A DNA stretch of 64,000 nt from Vibrio owensii CAIM 1854 = LMG 25443 (GCF_000817815.1 NZ_JPRD01000028.1:62307-126306), one strand, 5' to 3'. Shown: positions 8,201 through 17,731, counted from the first letter of the stretch. Program-made: numbers and translations. The notes: a model not told the origin generated them from the sequence alone.

Positions 8201-9979
8201 TTAGTGACCGAAGATACGCATAGACCAGTTTTTAATAACACCAGGTTTTGCGTTGTTTGCCATCGGTACATCATAGATAGCTGAAGAGTTGAAATATGCA
8301 ATGAATGAGAACACTTCATCACCGTTTGTATCGATAGCGCGTAGCGTCCATTCCCCTTTTGCGTCCTCGCCGTAGAACTGGTTAGAAAGCAGAAGTTGGT
8401 TCTCATAGCCTGTCACGTTTGGATCGAGCGATTGACCAACAAGGCCGTTACGCGGCGTTTGTAGAACAGAACGCGTGCCTGATGGAGAAATCAGTTCGAT
8501 TGCCAAATCAGGTAGACGTGAGTGCTCAAGCGTGAGTTTCACCTGTACCGATTCAACCGTAATGTCATTGGTCACTGCGATAGCTGAAGAGCCGCCAACC
8601 AAGCTTGCATCTGGGACGCTGACTTCTGTCGCATTGCTCGCCCAAGGAGTAATGATCTGTGCAGGCAGAACATTGTTTGTCATGCGAGCACGTTTCATTG
8701 CTTCATCAAGGTTAACCGCACCAAAGCCATAGAAGGTGTGGAAGTCGACGCCCGCTGCGTTTTTCTGCCATGGTGAGATTGCTTCGTAGCTCACCAGTTC
8801 ACCTTGGTTGTTTACGAACTCAAGCTGAACGCCAGGGTGATCTTTGTCAGTCACGCTTGCGGTTTCCGCGAGCAGCGCACGCACGTCACGAGCGGTTAGC
8901 GCATGGTTTGTCGACATAATTGCCGCAATCGCACCTGAAGTGTTTGGCGCAGCAGAAGAGGTACCATTCATCGTGCTGGTGTAGTTACAGCTCGGATCTC
9001 GCTCTGTACCACCGTGTAGGCCGTTGATACCAAGATCAGCGCTGGTGTTTTGACCTTCTTCACAGCCCATCAAGTCGGTTGTGACCATAGCTGGGAAATC
9101 TTGACCATATTCGCCGGCTGGTGCAGCAACCCAAACGTTAGCACCAACGGAAGAGTAACTCGCACGAGTACCGTCGGCACGAAGTGCACTAGTGACTAGG
9201 TTGTAATAACTTGAGTTGTCGTAAGATTGTGCCGAGTTGTGCATTGGTAGCCCTTGGTTACCGCCGCCTGCGAAGAAATCGCTTGGAAGCACAAAGAAAC
9301 GACCAGTGTTGAAGTAGCGGTATCCATTACCTGCAGACTTCACGAAGACCGCACCTCGGCCCCAAGCATTGCTTTCGCTGACGTCCTTCATCACATCCAT
9401 TTCGAGTTTGAACTGTGGATCGTTCTCATCGAAAGGAATTGGTGTGATAGGGCTAAAGCCATAGCTTTGGTTGAATACACGGACATCGCTAGTGGACGCG
9501 TCTGCACCGTGTGAAATCAACCAACCTTCAAGAGTTTGGTTAGCGAGCCAGTTAAAGCCCATTAGAGACGAGCGAGAAGCAACGCCGCGAACACCTTCAC
9601 CGTTGTTACCAACCGCACTGATTAGGCCAGCAACAGCAGTACCGTGGCCATTTGCGTCTACTGGGTAATCGGCTGGGAATGGTGAATCTTCAACGAAGTT
9701 TCTGCTACCTGTGACTACGTTACCCGCAAGGTCTGGGTGGTCGATCTGTACACCAGAGTCAATGACCGCAACTTTTACGCCGACACCAGCAATGCCCATT
9801 GCTTGTGTCAGTTTGGTGTTTAAGTCGTTACCCGCAACAGCAGGGTTAGCTGCAAATGCAGTTTGACCTGTGTTATCGAGGTGCCATTGCTCTGAGTAGA
9901 GCGGATCGTAAGCCGAGACGGCAGGTGAAATGCCTACTGCTAACATCGCAGCGAATAGGCGATTAATGCGTGTTTCCAT
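8201..9979 (-). CDS. Kexin-like subtilisin protease (S8) with P-domain
   Basis: The start at 9979 (METRINRLF) has GAGGT 6 bases upstream; the ATG at 9991 overlaps that site. 592 residues. A signal peptide covers about 1-23. The catalytic domain holds Asp74 (VAVIDSGVQIDHPDLAG), His112 (DANGHGTAVAGLIS), the oxyanion region (VKSAGNG) and Ser341 (MNGTSSAAPNTSG). The last ~150 residues form a proprotein-convertase P-domain (LTLEHSRLPDLAIELISPSG and KGEWTLRAIDTNGD). The arrangement matches the Aeromonas ASP/kexin group. There is almost no propeptide between signal and catalytic domain, which fits dependence on a separate chaperone. It is probably a secreted virulence or nutrient protease. Confidence 0.92.
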   Translation of the reverse strand: METRINRLFAAMLAVGISPAVSAYDPLYSEQWHLDNTGQTAFAANPAVAGNDLNTKLTQAMGIAGVGVKVAVIDSGVQIDHPDLAGNVVTGSRNFVEDSPFPADYPVDANGHGTAVAGLISAVGNNGEGVRGVASRSSLMGFNWLANQTLEGWLISHGADASTSDVRVFNQSYGFSPITPIPFDENDPQFKLEMDVMKDVSESNAWGRGAVFVKSAGNGYRYFNTGRFFVLPSDFFAGGGNQGLPMHNSAQSYDNSSYYNLVTSALRADGTRASYSSVGANVWVAAPAGEYGQDFPAMVTTDLMGCEEGQNTSADLGINGLHGGTERDPSCNYTSTMNGTSSAAPNTSGAIAAIMSTNHALTARDVRALLAETASVTDKDHPGVQLEFVNNQGELVSYEAISPWQKNAAGVDFHTFYGFGAVNLDEAMKRARMTNNVLPAQIITPWASNATEVSVPDASLVGGSSAIAVTNDITVESVQVKLTLEHSRLPDLAIELISPSGTRSVLQTPRNGLVGQSLDPNVTGYENQLLLSNQFYGEDAKGEWTLRAIDTNGDEVFSFIAYFNSSAIYDVPMANNAKPGVIKNWSMRIFGH

Positions 9980-10183
9980 TTGTGACCTCATGTCTTTGTT
10001 TGGAATTTTTGTCCCTGTTCGATACTCCTTTAAACAGGTCTAAACAAAGCTAGCGGGTAAGAATGGAGACGAAAACTGTTTACATCTTATTTACTTTTGT
10101 TTTTCGACGCACGACATTATCTTGACGTTAAATGCTTGAAGTCACGGAAGATTCTAGATATTTGGAGAAAAGATTGCGTGTTT

Positions 10184-10222
10184 AAAAAGCAGGAAAATTA
10201 GAGTAATTTCCTGCTTTTTATG
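10184..10222. terminator. Intrinsic terminator after the 111-residue lipoprotein gene
   Basis: Arms AAAAGCAGGAAA and TTTCCTGCTTTT with a short loop. A/T flanks make it usable on both strands. Confidence 0.85.
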
Positions 10223-10234
10223 GAATGGGGTGAT

Positions 10235-10570
10235 TTATATGGCAGGTTGTATGGTTGGCTCAGGTTCTGTAGGGGCTTGTTCTTTACGAGACAGCAACCC
10301 GTCAACCACTTTTTCTACATAGAACTTCTTGTATTCTTGATCGCACCAACGTTTGTTTAAGCCTCTGCGATTAAACTCAGCGCCAATGGCAACGCGAGTT
10401 TGGTTGGATGCTCGATTGTAATACAGGGTTTCACATAGCTGTATGTTGCTCATTTGTTGAGCGTATACATTCACACTGCTGCTTCTCATTCCCAATTGTG
10501 CGGCTTGTTGATTGCTGCATGCGGCCAAAATGAATGGCGACAGGGCAGCAATAATCCATGTTTTTTTCAT
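10235..10570 (-). CDS. Small lipoprotein of unknown function
   Basis: 111 residues with a lipoprotein signal (MKKTWIIAALSPFILAACSN; lipobox LAAC). The mature part has two cysteines (LCETLYYNR and RWCDQEYKKF). Its spacing, and the phrase 'AIGAEFNRRGLNKRWC', suggest a small helical fold common in Vibrio hypothetical lipoproteins. The C-terminus is Pro/Glu-rich. It starts 8 bases after the diguanylate cyclase stop, so it is probably the last gene of that operon. No function is evident. Confidence 0.75.
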   Translation of the reverse strand: MKKTWIIAALSPFILAACSNQQAAQLGMRSSSVNVYAQQMSNIQLCETLYYNRASNQTRVAIGAEFNRRGLNKRWCDQEYKKFYVEKVVDGLLSRKEQAPTEPEPTIQPAI

Positions 10571-10578
10571 TGTGCTTT

Positions 10579-12531
10579 CTATGACGTCGAGTGAATTTTG
10601 AACTGGTTTCGTCCAGCTTGTTTGGCATCATACAGAGCTTGGTCAGCAGCGAAAAACCATTGATCCCACTCTTGTTTGATGGATTGCGCGCTTAACTCGT
10701 TAACCGCGCCGAGAGAGATTGTCGCGCCTAGAGAGTCTGAGTCAACCTCTAGGTTGTTGTTTTCAACTGCAAGTCTCAAACGGTCTAAGGTTTTTGCGCA
10801 GTCGTCGGCGTGGCGGATTTCAAATAATAAGACGAACTCTTCACCACCCCAGCGTACCAGTAAGTCTCCGGAGCGAGTTGCTTCATCAAGGATACGCGCG
10901 ACATGAGTCAGCATCTTGTCACCCAAGTCATGCCCGTATTGGTCGTTGAACGTTTTAAAGTGGTCAATATCAATCACGGCCAAAGCAAACTTACGCCCCG
11001 GGCTGCGTTTCGCCATGTTATCTAACCAATTCGGCAGATAACGTCGGTTATGTATCTTAGTCAACGGGTCGGTAGTGTTTTGCTGAGTGAGCTCTTCGTT
11101 GATCTTGTTCATCTGACGAATGTAGCGGAATAGCCAGAAGCCAATCGCTGCCACAATGAGAAAATAAAAGATTTCGCGATAGCGCTGCGACTCAAGTTCC
11201 GATGCTTGCAGGGCATTTTTCGCTTCAAGCAATGTCAGTTCTTTTTGAGCAAGTTTGGCTTCTAAATCGAGCTTGATATTAATCATCTCGTCGCCATGAA
11301 CATGATTGTCGAAGCTTTTCTCTAAATTACGTAGACGGCCCAAGTTGTCGAACGCTTTTTCAAAGTTCTTCAATTCCTGATGAGCACGAACCAAGACCAA
11401 GTAAAGATCCATTTGTTGTTTGGTTTCTGCACTTGCAGTTTCACTTAAGCCCTCTAGCGCGAGTTTCGCACTTTCAATCGCTTGTTCGTATTTGCCATCT
11501 TTCAGATAGGCTTCGGCAAATGCCTCGTGACAAGCGGCTTTCATGCCTTTTAGTTTTTGCGGGTTAGGGAGGTCTAAGCAAGCTTGAGCTAACTTATAAG
11601 ACTCTTCCATTTTACCAAGCGTGCTAAGTAGCTGCGATAAATTAGAAACGGAGTTGTGTTTTATTCTTACGGAACCAGTATCCATAGAGAGCTTAGCTGC
11701 ACGCTCAAAGTAATGTTCCGATTCTTCGTATTTGCCCATTCCGTAGTTAATGACACTCAAGTTCGCATACATAATTGCAAGGAACAGGCTGTTGTCGTAT
11801 TTCTCGTTGCTATTGAGATAACCACTGATCGCTTGGTCAAGATAGGCTTTAGCGCGATCCCAGTCAGACAGCTCCATGTAGAGCGATGCGATGTTATTAA
11901 GAGTCATCGCAGTCTGGATTTCAAATTCAGAGTCTTCAAGCAAATCGTAAGCGGTGCGATAGTGTTTTAAACCAGTTTGTACTTGCGCTCGTTGTACTTC
12001 CGCATTACCAAGCCAACGGTAAGCTCGGCCTTGTAGCGAGTTGTAACCGATTTGGCGTGAAATGTTGATGACGTCATGCAGCAGCAATTCGCCTTGCCAA
12101 ACGTCGTCTGCTTCCACCAATTCGACGGCTTGGTTTAACTTGGCTTCAGCGATGACCCAAGGTAACTCGTGCTTTTTGCCAAACGCCACAAGATCAGGAA
12201 TCTCGGGTAGGGGAACCCCTTCATAACGTTCTAGATAAATACGCGCAAAATAGTACAAGGCTTCTGAATTTGGTGAAGCATCAGCGGGAAGCGTTAAATC
12301 GCTTGATTTGATAGAACGAGGCTTGCCGATGGAGTCAAAGTAGAACTCAAGCATCGGATAGTCTTTTATGGTGAGATGGTGTCTGAGATAGCTTTCTTTA
12401 TTCGCGTTATCTGCCGCAATGCTATTTGTCGAGCACATAGCGCCAAACACAATCGGAAATAGGTATCGTAACGTTTTAAACGGGAAAAGCTTTAGGCTGT
12501 TGATAAAAGCTAACTCTATAAATTGAAACAC
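10579..12531 (-). CDS. Membrane diguanylate cyclase with periplasmic TPR domain
   Basis: 650 residues. An N-terminal hydrophobic stretch (LFPFKTLRYLFPIVFGAM) acts as a signal or anchor, followed by about 400 residues of tetratricopeptide repeats. A coiled coil (LEAKLAQKELTLLEAKNALQ) leads to a membrane helix (FYFLIVAAIGFWLFRYI). The C-terminal GGDEF domain has an intact active site GGEEF and the substrate-binding 'DIDHFKTFND'. It should make c-di-GMP from GTP in the cytoplasm in response to a periplasmic signal. No allosteric RxxD motif is obvious immediately before GGEEF. It leads an operon with the small lipoprotein. Confidence 0.92.
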   Translation of the reverse strand: MFQFIELAFINSLKLFPFKTLRYLFPIVFGAMCSTNSIAADNANKESYLRHHLTIKDYPMLEFYFDSIGKPRSIKSSDLTLPADASPNSEALYYFARIYLERYEGVPLPEIPDLVAFGKKHELPWVIAEAKLNQAVELVEADDVWQGELLLHDVINISRQIGYNSLQGRAYRWLGNAEVQRAQVQTGLKHYRTAYDLLEDSEFEIQTAMTLNNIASLYMELSDWDRAKAYLDQAISGYLNSNEKYDNSLFLAIMYANLSVINYGMGKYEESEHYFERAAKLSMDTGSVRIKHNSVSNLSQLLSTLGKMEESYKLAQACLDLPNPQKLKGMKAACHEAFAEAYLKDGKYEQAIESAKLALEGLSETASAETKQQMDLYLVLVRAHQELKNFEKAFDNLGRLRNLEKSFDNHVHGDEMINIKLDLEAKLAQKELTLLEAKNALQASELESQRYREIFYFLIVAAIGFWLFRYIRQMNKINEELTQQNTTDPLTKIHNRRYLPNWLDNMAKRSPGRKFALAVIDIDHFKTFNDQYGHDLGDKMLTHVARILDEATRSGDLLVRWGGEEFVLLFEIRHADDCAKTLDRLRLAVENNNLEVDSDSLGATISLGAVNELSAQSIKQEWDQWFFAADQALYDAKQAGRNQFKIHSTS

Positions 12532-12913
12532 CCTAAAAGTTTATCACTTCTTATCAGTGAACACCCACAGATTTATCTATTTTATCTGTTTGAAAAAGTT
12601 AGTTATTAGATGAATGTAATTAGGCATATGAAATATGGGCGTTTTTAAAAAGACCTACTTAAAAACGAACGCCTTGATAGGGTGGTTAATCTTGGTTAGC
12701 TCGTGTTTGCTGCAATGAAAAAAAGCTTGAAACACGTTAGCGCGCAATGGTTGAAGAAGGGAAATGAGTCTTAAAAAATCGTTCGATCTCTAAAATTTCA
12801 TCAGACTGTCATAAATATTTAATATTGGTATGTCTTGTGAAAAAAGGTGTTTTTAGACATAGTGTTATTAAGCCATGAAAAATTGGCTGTTCTAACAAAA
12901 AAGGAGATTGCCT
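12532..12913. other. Intergenic region upstream of a small-protein gene
   Basis: About 380 A/T-rich bases between the divergent TPR-GGDEF gene and the 32-residue peptide gene. It should hold both promoters. I see no ORF with a ribosome site and no convincing operator. Confidence 0.5.
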
Positions 12914-13012
12914 ATGCACAACGAAATGATTCAACCTTCCCGCTTCGGTATTATCGGCCGTACTTGCATCGCGTCAGTACTAATGATCGCAGGCGTTTTC
13001 ACTCTCATGTAA
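12914..13012 (+). CDS. 32-residue putative membrane peptide
   Basis: A short ORF preceded by a strong Shine-Dalgarno (AAGGAGA, 12901-12907, spacing 6). It codes for a polar start (MHNEMIQPSRFG), then one hydrophobic helix (IIGRTCIASVLMIAGVFTL), ending LM-stop. The ribosome site is among the best in the window, and the pattern of a short polar head plus one membrane helix fits bacterial small membrane proteins. An inverted repeat after the stop (CAGTAAT...ATTACTG) could protect the 3' end. The neighbour, on the opposite strand, is an amino-acid transporter, so it might modulate that transporter; this is only a guess. Confidence 0.6.
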   Translation: MHNEMIQPSRFGIIGRTCIASVLMIAGVFTLM

Positions 13013-13060
13013 TGAGACAGTAATTTTTCATTACTGATTAGAAAACCATAGCAAAATTCA

Positions 13061-13093
13061 GGGAATTACCTTAATAAAAAATAAGGTATTCCC
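13061..13093. terminator. Hairpin between the small peptide and the transporter gene
   Basis: Arms GGGAATTACCTTA and TAAGGTATTCCC, with one bulged base, around an A-rich loop. It probably ends the minus-strand transporter transcript and may also stop the peptide transcript. The T-tract is poor on both sides. Confidence 0.5.
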
Positions 13094-13120
13094 CTGAAAA
13101 TCCCACCTAAGTCTCTTTTC

Positions 13121-14377
13121 TTAACTCAACAAGCTAAAAACCAACGCACTTACTGCAACAATACCCGTCATCAGTACAAAGTATGTCGATACTTTTCCAC
13201 GATATTTGTGCAGTGCTTTCACTTTGTATACCGACAACATCGGCATAATGAACAAGATCATCGCGATAACCGGGCCAGATAGTGCCTCCATCATACCCAA
13301 AATGCTTGGGTTCATGATTGCCGCAATCCAAATAGACACGAATAGCACCACAACACTGATGTGATCAACACGGCGTTTCGGCATATCTGAATGCTTAGTG
13401 ATCAAACCATTTAGGCTTTCACGTGCACCCAAAAAGTGGCCAAGGAAAGAAGAGGTGATCGCGACAAATGCCACAAGCGGACCAAGTGTTGCGATAAATG
13501 GGTTGTCCGTAGCGTTAGCTAAGTAAGAAAGTACAGATACGTTCTGTGACTTTGCCTCTGCCAGTTGTTCTGAAGAAAGCGCTAATACACAAGAAAACAC
13601 AAACAGAAGAACAAACGCGATCAGCATGATGCTAGTACGGCGCAAGATAAGCTCTGATTTTACGTCCGCACCTTCTCCATAATGGCGACGCTGTACATTT
13701 GCAAAGCTAGAGATTGCTGCCGCGTGGCTGAACGAGAAGATCACCACAGGAATCGCTAACCACATTGTGCTTGCGAAAGATGACATTTCTGGTGCATCCA
13801 TCACTGGCATGCTCCAGTTTGGCATTAGATAAAATGAAAGAAACGCCAGAATTGCAACCAATGGGTAAACCATGATGGCAAACGCACGTAGCATCACCTT
13901 TTCACCCGCCATCATGATAGCAATTAAGCTAAACACCAATACGCCAGACAGTAGGGCGCGCGGTAATGGCTCCATACCTGCTTGGTTGACCATGAAGCTG
14001 TCAACGGTGTTGGTAATACCTACACCATAGATAAGAAGAATCGGGAAGATAGAAAGAAAATACAGCAGCGAAATGGAACGGCCCGCTTTCGCGCCAAAGT
14101 GTTCTTCTACAACATCGGTAAAGTCTGCGTTTTTGATCTTTGATGACAGTACGAAACGAGCGAGGCCACGGTGCGCTAGGTAAGTCATTGGGTATGCAAG
14201 AATCGCCATGACAACCAGCGGCCAGAAACCACCAATACCAAGGTTTATTGGTAAGAACAGAATGCCAGCACCTACGGCAGTACCAAACAAGCTTAATACC
14301 CAATGAGTATCGTGTTTTGTCCAAGTATTTGTTGTGTTTAATTCACTAAAATTTAACGTATCTCGAGATTCTTTCAC
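13121..14377 (-). CDS. HAAAP-family amino-acid transporter (serine/threonine, SdaC-like)
   Basis: 418 residues, about 11 membrane helices. The N-terminal 'SLFGTAVGAGILFLPI' is the signature of the hydroxy/aromatic amino acid permease family. The conserved 'FSFSHAAAISSFANVQR' segment favours the serine/threonine branch (SdaC/TdcC) over the aromatic one. It imports amino acid with H+ or Na+ across the inner membrane. It stands alone; the closest neighbour is the 32-residue peptide on the opposite strand. Substrate is uncertain without tests. Confidence 0.85.
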   Translation of the reverse strand: MKESRDTLNFSELNTTNTWTKHDTHWVLSLFGTAVGAGILFLPINLGIGGFWPLVVMAILAYPMTYLAHRGLARFVLSSKIKNADFTDVVEEHFGAKAGRSISLLYFLSIFPILLIYGVGITNTVDSFMVNQAGMEPLPRALLSGVLVFSLIAIMMAGEKVMLRAFAIMVYPLVAILAFLSFYLMPNWSMPVMDAPEMSSFASTMWLAIPVVIFSFSHAAAISSFANVQRRHYGEGADVKSELILRRTSIMLIAFVLLFVFSCVLALSSEQLAEAKSQNVSVLSYLANATDNPFIATLGPLVAFVAITSSFLGHFLGARESLNGLITKHSDMPKRRVDHISVVVLFVSIWIAAIMNPSILGMMEALSGPVIAMILFIMPMLSVYKVKALHKYRGKVSTYFVLMTGIVAVSALVFSLLS

Positions 14378-14597
14378 TTAAAACTCGCCTTTATAAAAAT
14401 AATAATCGCGCGGATGTTATATGTTTTAGTGATTGTTATCACATTGGCCAAGTGGTGAATCGTGCTAGTGAAAAGGCAGGGCTGTAAACTATCGAACCAT
14501 GAAAATTTGAAAAAAGCGATATATAGTTCCAATTAGGTATGTGTAAATTGAAACTATATCGCGAAATATTATGATTTTATGGTTTTAGATGTTGTGG

Positions 14598-16814
14598 TTA
14601 AGCTTTGTTCGATAACATTGTAAGGTGGTCAGAAAGCGGCAGTGGTCTTGCGACCCCAAACCCTTGAGCAAACTGGATATTTAGCGCTTTCAATGTATCG
14701 ATGTGATCTTCTGATTCGACAAACTCGGCAACCGTGACCAACTGCATGCTGCAGGCGACTTGGCTGATGGCTTGGACGATGATTCGGTCATTTTCACTGT
14801 CGACAATGTTTTTCACGAATGAGCCGTCTACTTTCAACACGTCGAGGGGAAGGCGACGCAAATAATCGAAGCTCGCATAACCGGTGCCAAAATCATCCAG
14901 TGCGATGGTGGAACCTGCTTTTCGAAGTCTGTTTAAGTTGTGAATTGCAATTGGTTCATTACGAAGTGCATCCGACTCAGTTATTTCAAAACACAGTTTG
15001 TTCATCGGGATCTGGTGTAGCTCCGCTTCGGTTTGAATGTCTTCGGCTAAACCCTGTGAATTCAGCGCTTTGGCGGTCAGATTGATGGCACATCGTCCGA
15101 TCGAGTCCCAATCTTCAATATGGTTTTTTAGCGCTTTGAAAGTGTTTTCGATTACCCATTTATCTAGCTCTTTCTCTAACCCGAATTCGTTGATCAAAGG
15201 GAAAAACTCAGCCGGAGACATAAGCTCCCCCTGTTTGGGCTTAAGGCGCAACAAAATCTCAAAGTGGGCGTTTTGAGTGTTATCCGATAGCGCTCGATAA
15301 GGCTGACAATAGAGCTCAAATTCGTTTTCGCGAAAGCACTGTTGGATGAAGCTCAATTGGTTAAGTGTCTTATTTTCTTCTTGATTGTGTGTTACCCAGT
15401 TCACGCATGCGGTGTCGCGACCTTGTTGCTCGCACAGTTTGGAGATCAAAGGATCAAGATTGTGGTTTCCGTAGATGGAAGCACACTGGATTGTACGTTT
15501 TACAAGGCTTACCGCGCTGTCGTCGAAGTAAAAATAGAATCGATCTAAAAGCCCAATCAATTTGGATAATTCGCTTTCCATCTTAGGCAGTTTTGGGGCA
15601 AAACAGAGTAACCCACTGGCAAAAGGTGGCAAATAAGCGCGTTTTAAATGCTCGGTATTGGCTGCCAAGTATTGGCTTAACTGTTTCATAAGTTGCGCGC
15701 GGCCTTGGTGCCCGAGACCGTTGAGTTTGGAAAGGGTTGGTTCAAGGTCAATGTAGATCAATGTCGCGTGAGTTTGCGTTGCGACATCTTCTTTTAATTG
15801 CGCGAGATTGTATAACCCTGTAAAGCTATCGATGCGTTCTTTTCGAATCGCATTACGTGTCGTGACATAGTTCTTTATTGTATGAGCACCAAGCATAAAA
15901 GTGAGCATGGTCAGTACAAACAAAACCAGCAACATCGCATAAACTTGTTCACGTGATATGAAACCTAGGTTGTAGCGGCTGATGATGTTCTCGACACAAA
16001 CGAGCAATGTTGCAGCGCCAATCAGCATTGGACGAAGCAAGCCAAACTTTCCGAGCCCCATGCCGACCAAACACAGCAGCATTAAGCTAAGCGTATTCAG
16101 AGTCAACGGGTTTTGTGCCGAGATTCCGGCCACTAAAAACAGCGCACACACCATCAGCCACAGCCGATAATGCAAAGGGTTGGAGTAGGCTGCCATCATG
16201 GCACGATCAAGTTTTATGTAAGGCGCGTTTTCTCCATCAAGTACATAGCTAAGGCCAAGGCTTAGCAGTGGGGTAAGTACCATTTGAGTCAGGATTGCGC
16301 TTAACACTGAGTAAGCGACAAACTCGAAAGAAAAGTCAGAGGATCCACCTAGCATTACACTGATCAACATGAGCAATGCGGTGTTTGCAATTGGATAGAG
16401 TATTCCGATAAACGCGGCATAGTAGCCAAGTTTAACCGTGAAGTTATACGCAGCAACGCGCTTTAAGGCCGCACGATACAACTGGCAAAACAACAAAGGC
16501 AGTGCGGGGAGCAGCACAGAAAACAGCACCGCCATTTCCCATGGACGCTTGGAAAAGAATCCATAGTAAAACAGCAGTCCTGCCACGATAGTCGGGAGGA
16601 CTCGCCAACTGTATCGCAGCGTTACGGTAACAACGAAAGCAGCCGTAAAAGAGAGTACGTGAACGCGATCTTGCGCAATCACATAGAAATTGGAGAGGCT
16701 ATAGCTAACTTGTATTGCGCAAAAGATTAGGATTTGAATGCCTAAAAACTGCCACCACTTTTTATTTTTATAATCGAGCAAAGGGTTGATTTGCTCGAAT
16801 CCAGACACCGACAT
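14598..16814 (-). CDS. MASE1-like membrane EAL phosphodiesterase with degenerate GGDEF
   Basis: The ATG at 16814 (MSVSGFEQ) with a GAGTGG site is better than the TTG at 16835. 738 residues. The first ~320 form about 8-10 helices resembling MASE1 (LRYSWRVLPTIVAGLLFYYG). The middle ~160 residues are a GGDEF-type fold lacking the motif: 'ASGLLCFAP' sits where GGDEF should be, so it should not make c-di-GMP. The C-terminal EAL domain has EILLRL for EALLR, the metal and catalytic stretch 'ALDDFGTGYASFDYL', 'LKVDGSFV', and 'TVAEFVESE'. It is probably an active phosphodiesterase. The sensed signal is unknown. Confidence 0.88.
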   Translation of the reverse strand: MSVSGFEQINPLLDYKNKKWWQFLGIQILIFCAIQVSYSLSNFYVIAQDRVHVLSFTAAFVVTVTLRYSWRVLPTIVAGLLFYYGFFSKRPWEMAVLFSVLLPALPLLFCQLYRAALKRVAAYNFTVKLGYYAAFIGILYPIANTALLMLISVMLGGSSDFSFEFVAYSVLSAILTQMVLTPLLSLGLSYVLDGENAPYIKLDRAMMAAYSNPLHYRLWLMVCALFLVAGISAQNPLTLNTLSLMLLCLVGMGLGKFGLLRPMLIGAATLLVCVENIISRYNLGFISREQVYAMLLVLFVLTMLTFMLGAHTIKNYVTTRNAIRKERIDSFTGLYNLAQLKEDVATQTHATLIYIDLEPTLSKLNGLGHQGRAQLMKQLSQYLAANTEHLKRAYLPPFASGLLCFAPKLPKMESELSKLIGLLDRFYFYFDDSAVSLVKRTIQCASIYGNHNLDPLISKLCEQQGRDTACVNWVTHNQEENKTLNQLSFIQQCFRENEFELYCQPYRALSDNTQNAHFEILLRLKPKQGELMSPAEFFPLINEFGLEKELDKWVIENTFKALKNHIEDWDSIGRCAINLTAKALNSQGLAEDIQTEAELHQIPMNKLCFEITESDALRNEPIAIHNLNRLRKAGSTIALDDFGTGYASFDYLRRLPLDVLKVDGSFVKNIVDSENDRIIVQAISQVACSMQLVTVAEFVESEDHIDTLKALNIQFAQGFGVARPLPLSDHLTMLSNKA

Positions 16815-17176
16815 TATCCACTCTAATTCTGACAACTAAATCGAAGCGCTGACGTAAACGCGAGTTCTTCATTTCCATGATGATTCGCCTAGCAAAATGA
16901 GCGTTGTTGCTCATGTTGGACGGTGTTCGTCCGTATTGTTTTTATTATTTTTGCATATAAGAGCGGCGATTATTCAACAAAAAAGCGCTAACAATCAAAT
17001 AAAAACTGGTACGACGTTCCGTTTATATGAAAGAGCTCTCATGGAAAGTCGCGCAGAATACTTCAATTTAGAGGTACGACTATCAATAAAATCGAAAGAA
17101 GTTCATGAAATCGTTAGGTTCCGTCTCATTTCGCCACTATATTTCGTTCGTCATGCCGTAAAAAGAAGAGACCACA
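16815..17176. other. Intergenic region between EAL and GNAT genes
   Basis: About 360 bases. A small hairpin (ATGAGC-GTTGTT-GCTCAT, 16897-16914) lies here. A + strand frame from 16897 runs into the GNAT gene out of phase; it shows no signal, domain or codon pattern and I treat it as spurious. The rest presumably holds the divergent promoters. Confidence 0.45.
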
Positions 17177-17611
17177 ATGAAGATCATCTCAGCAGAAAAA
17201 CAAGATTTAGTTGTACTATACGAGCTCGAACACAAGCTGTTTGGGCATCATGCATATCCAAGATTCTTCTTCAGACAAGCATTTGATTGCTGGCAACAGG
17301 GATTGGTGGTTTCCAAACACGGCGAGCAAGTCACAGGCTATGTTTTGATGGCACAAAGTGATGAACAAAACACCCATTGGATCTTGTCACTTGCGGTAGA
17401 TAGTCAGCATCGAGGAAAGGGGATTGCACGTTCGCTAGTGGAGAATGTAATCGCAAAGGCAAGTTCCGGTTCTGTCATTAAGTTAACGGTCGATCCAAAC
17501 AATGCGCCGGCTTACAAGTTGTACACTTCGTTAGGCTTTAAGGTTCTGGAAAAAGAAGAAGATTATTTCGGTGATGGAGAGCCGAGACTGGTTATGGCAC
17601 TAGCCCGTTAA
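17177..17611 (+). CDS. GNAT-family N-acetyltransferase
   Basis: 144 residues, usual length for a single-domain GNAT enzyme. Acetyl-CoA binding motif A is clear: SLAVDSQHRGKGIARSLVE (Q/RxxGxG). The closing 'NNAPAYKLYTSLGFKV' is motif B, as in RimI-type protein acetyltransferases. The start has an AAGAGA site. It precedes the nitrate island but is separated by its promoter region, so it is probably not part of it. Substrate unknown. Confidence 0.85.
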   Translation: MKIISAEKQDLVVLYELEHKLFGHHAYPRFFFRQAFDCWQQGLVVSKHGEQVTGYVLMAQSDEQNTHWILSLAVDSQHRGKGIARSLVENVIAKASSGSVIKLTVDPNNAPAYKLYTSLGFKVLEKEEDYFGDGEPRLVMALAR

Positions 17612-17636
17612 TCTTGCACTTCTGTGATTCAAACTC

Positions 17637-17651
17637 GCACCTAATCAGTGC
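17637..17651. promoter_or_regulatory. Putative NtrC binding site upstream of nasA
   Basis: GCACCTAATCAGTGC fits the NtrC consensus GCACC-N5-GGTGC with one mismatch. It is centred about 97 bases before the predicted sigma-54 transcript start, a normal distance for an enhancer-like site. Confidence 0.55.
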
Positions 17652-17713
17652 ATTGCCAATTATAAAGTGAGAGTGGGTTTTGTTAAGTTTTTGAAATATA
17701 ACGCAATATATAA

Positions 17714-17731
17714 TTGGCATCGGGTTTGCAA
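17714..17731 (+). promoter_or_regulatory. Sigma-54 promoter of nasA
   Basis: TTGGCAT-CGGGT-TTGCA has the invariant GG (17716-17717), exactly ten bases, then GC (17728-17729). Only the C at the end of the -24 box differs (T). The transcript should start near 17741 and carry a ~160-base leader. Confidence 0.75.

Noticed and set aside
16897..17286. 129-codon + strand ORF before and into the GNAT gene
   Set aside because: Overlaps the GNAT gene out of frame and has no recognisable feature.
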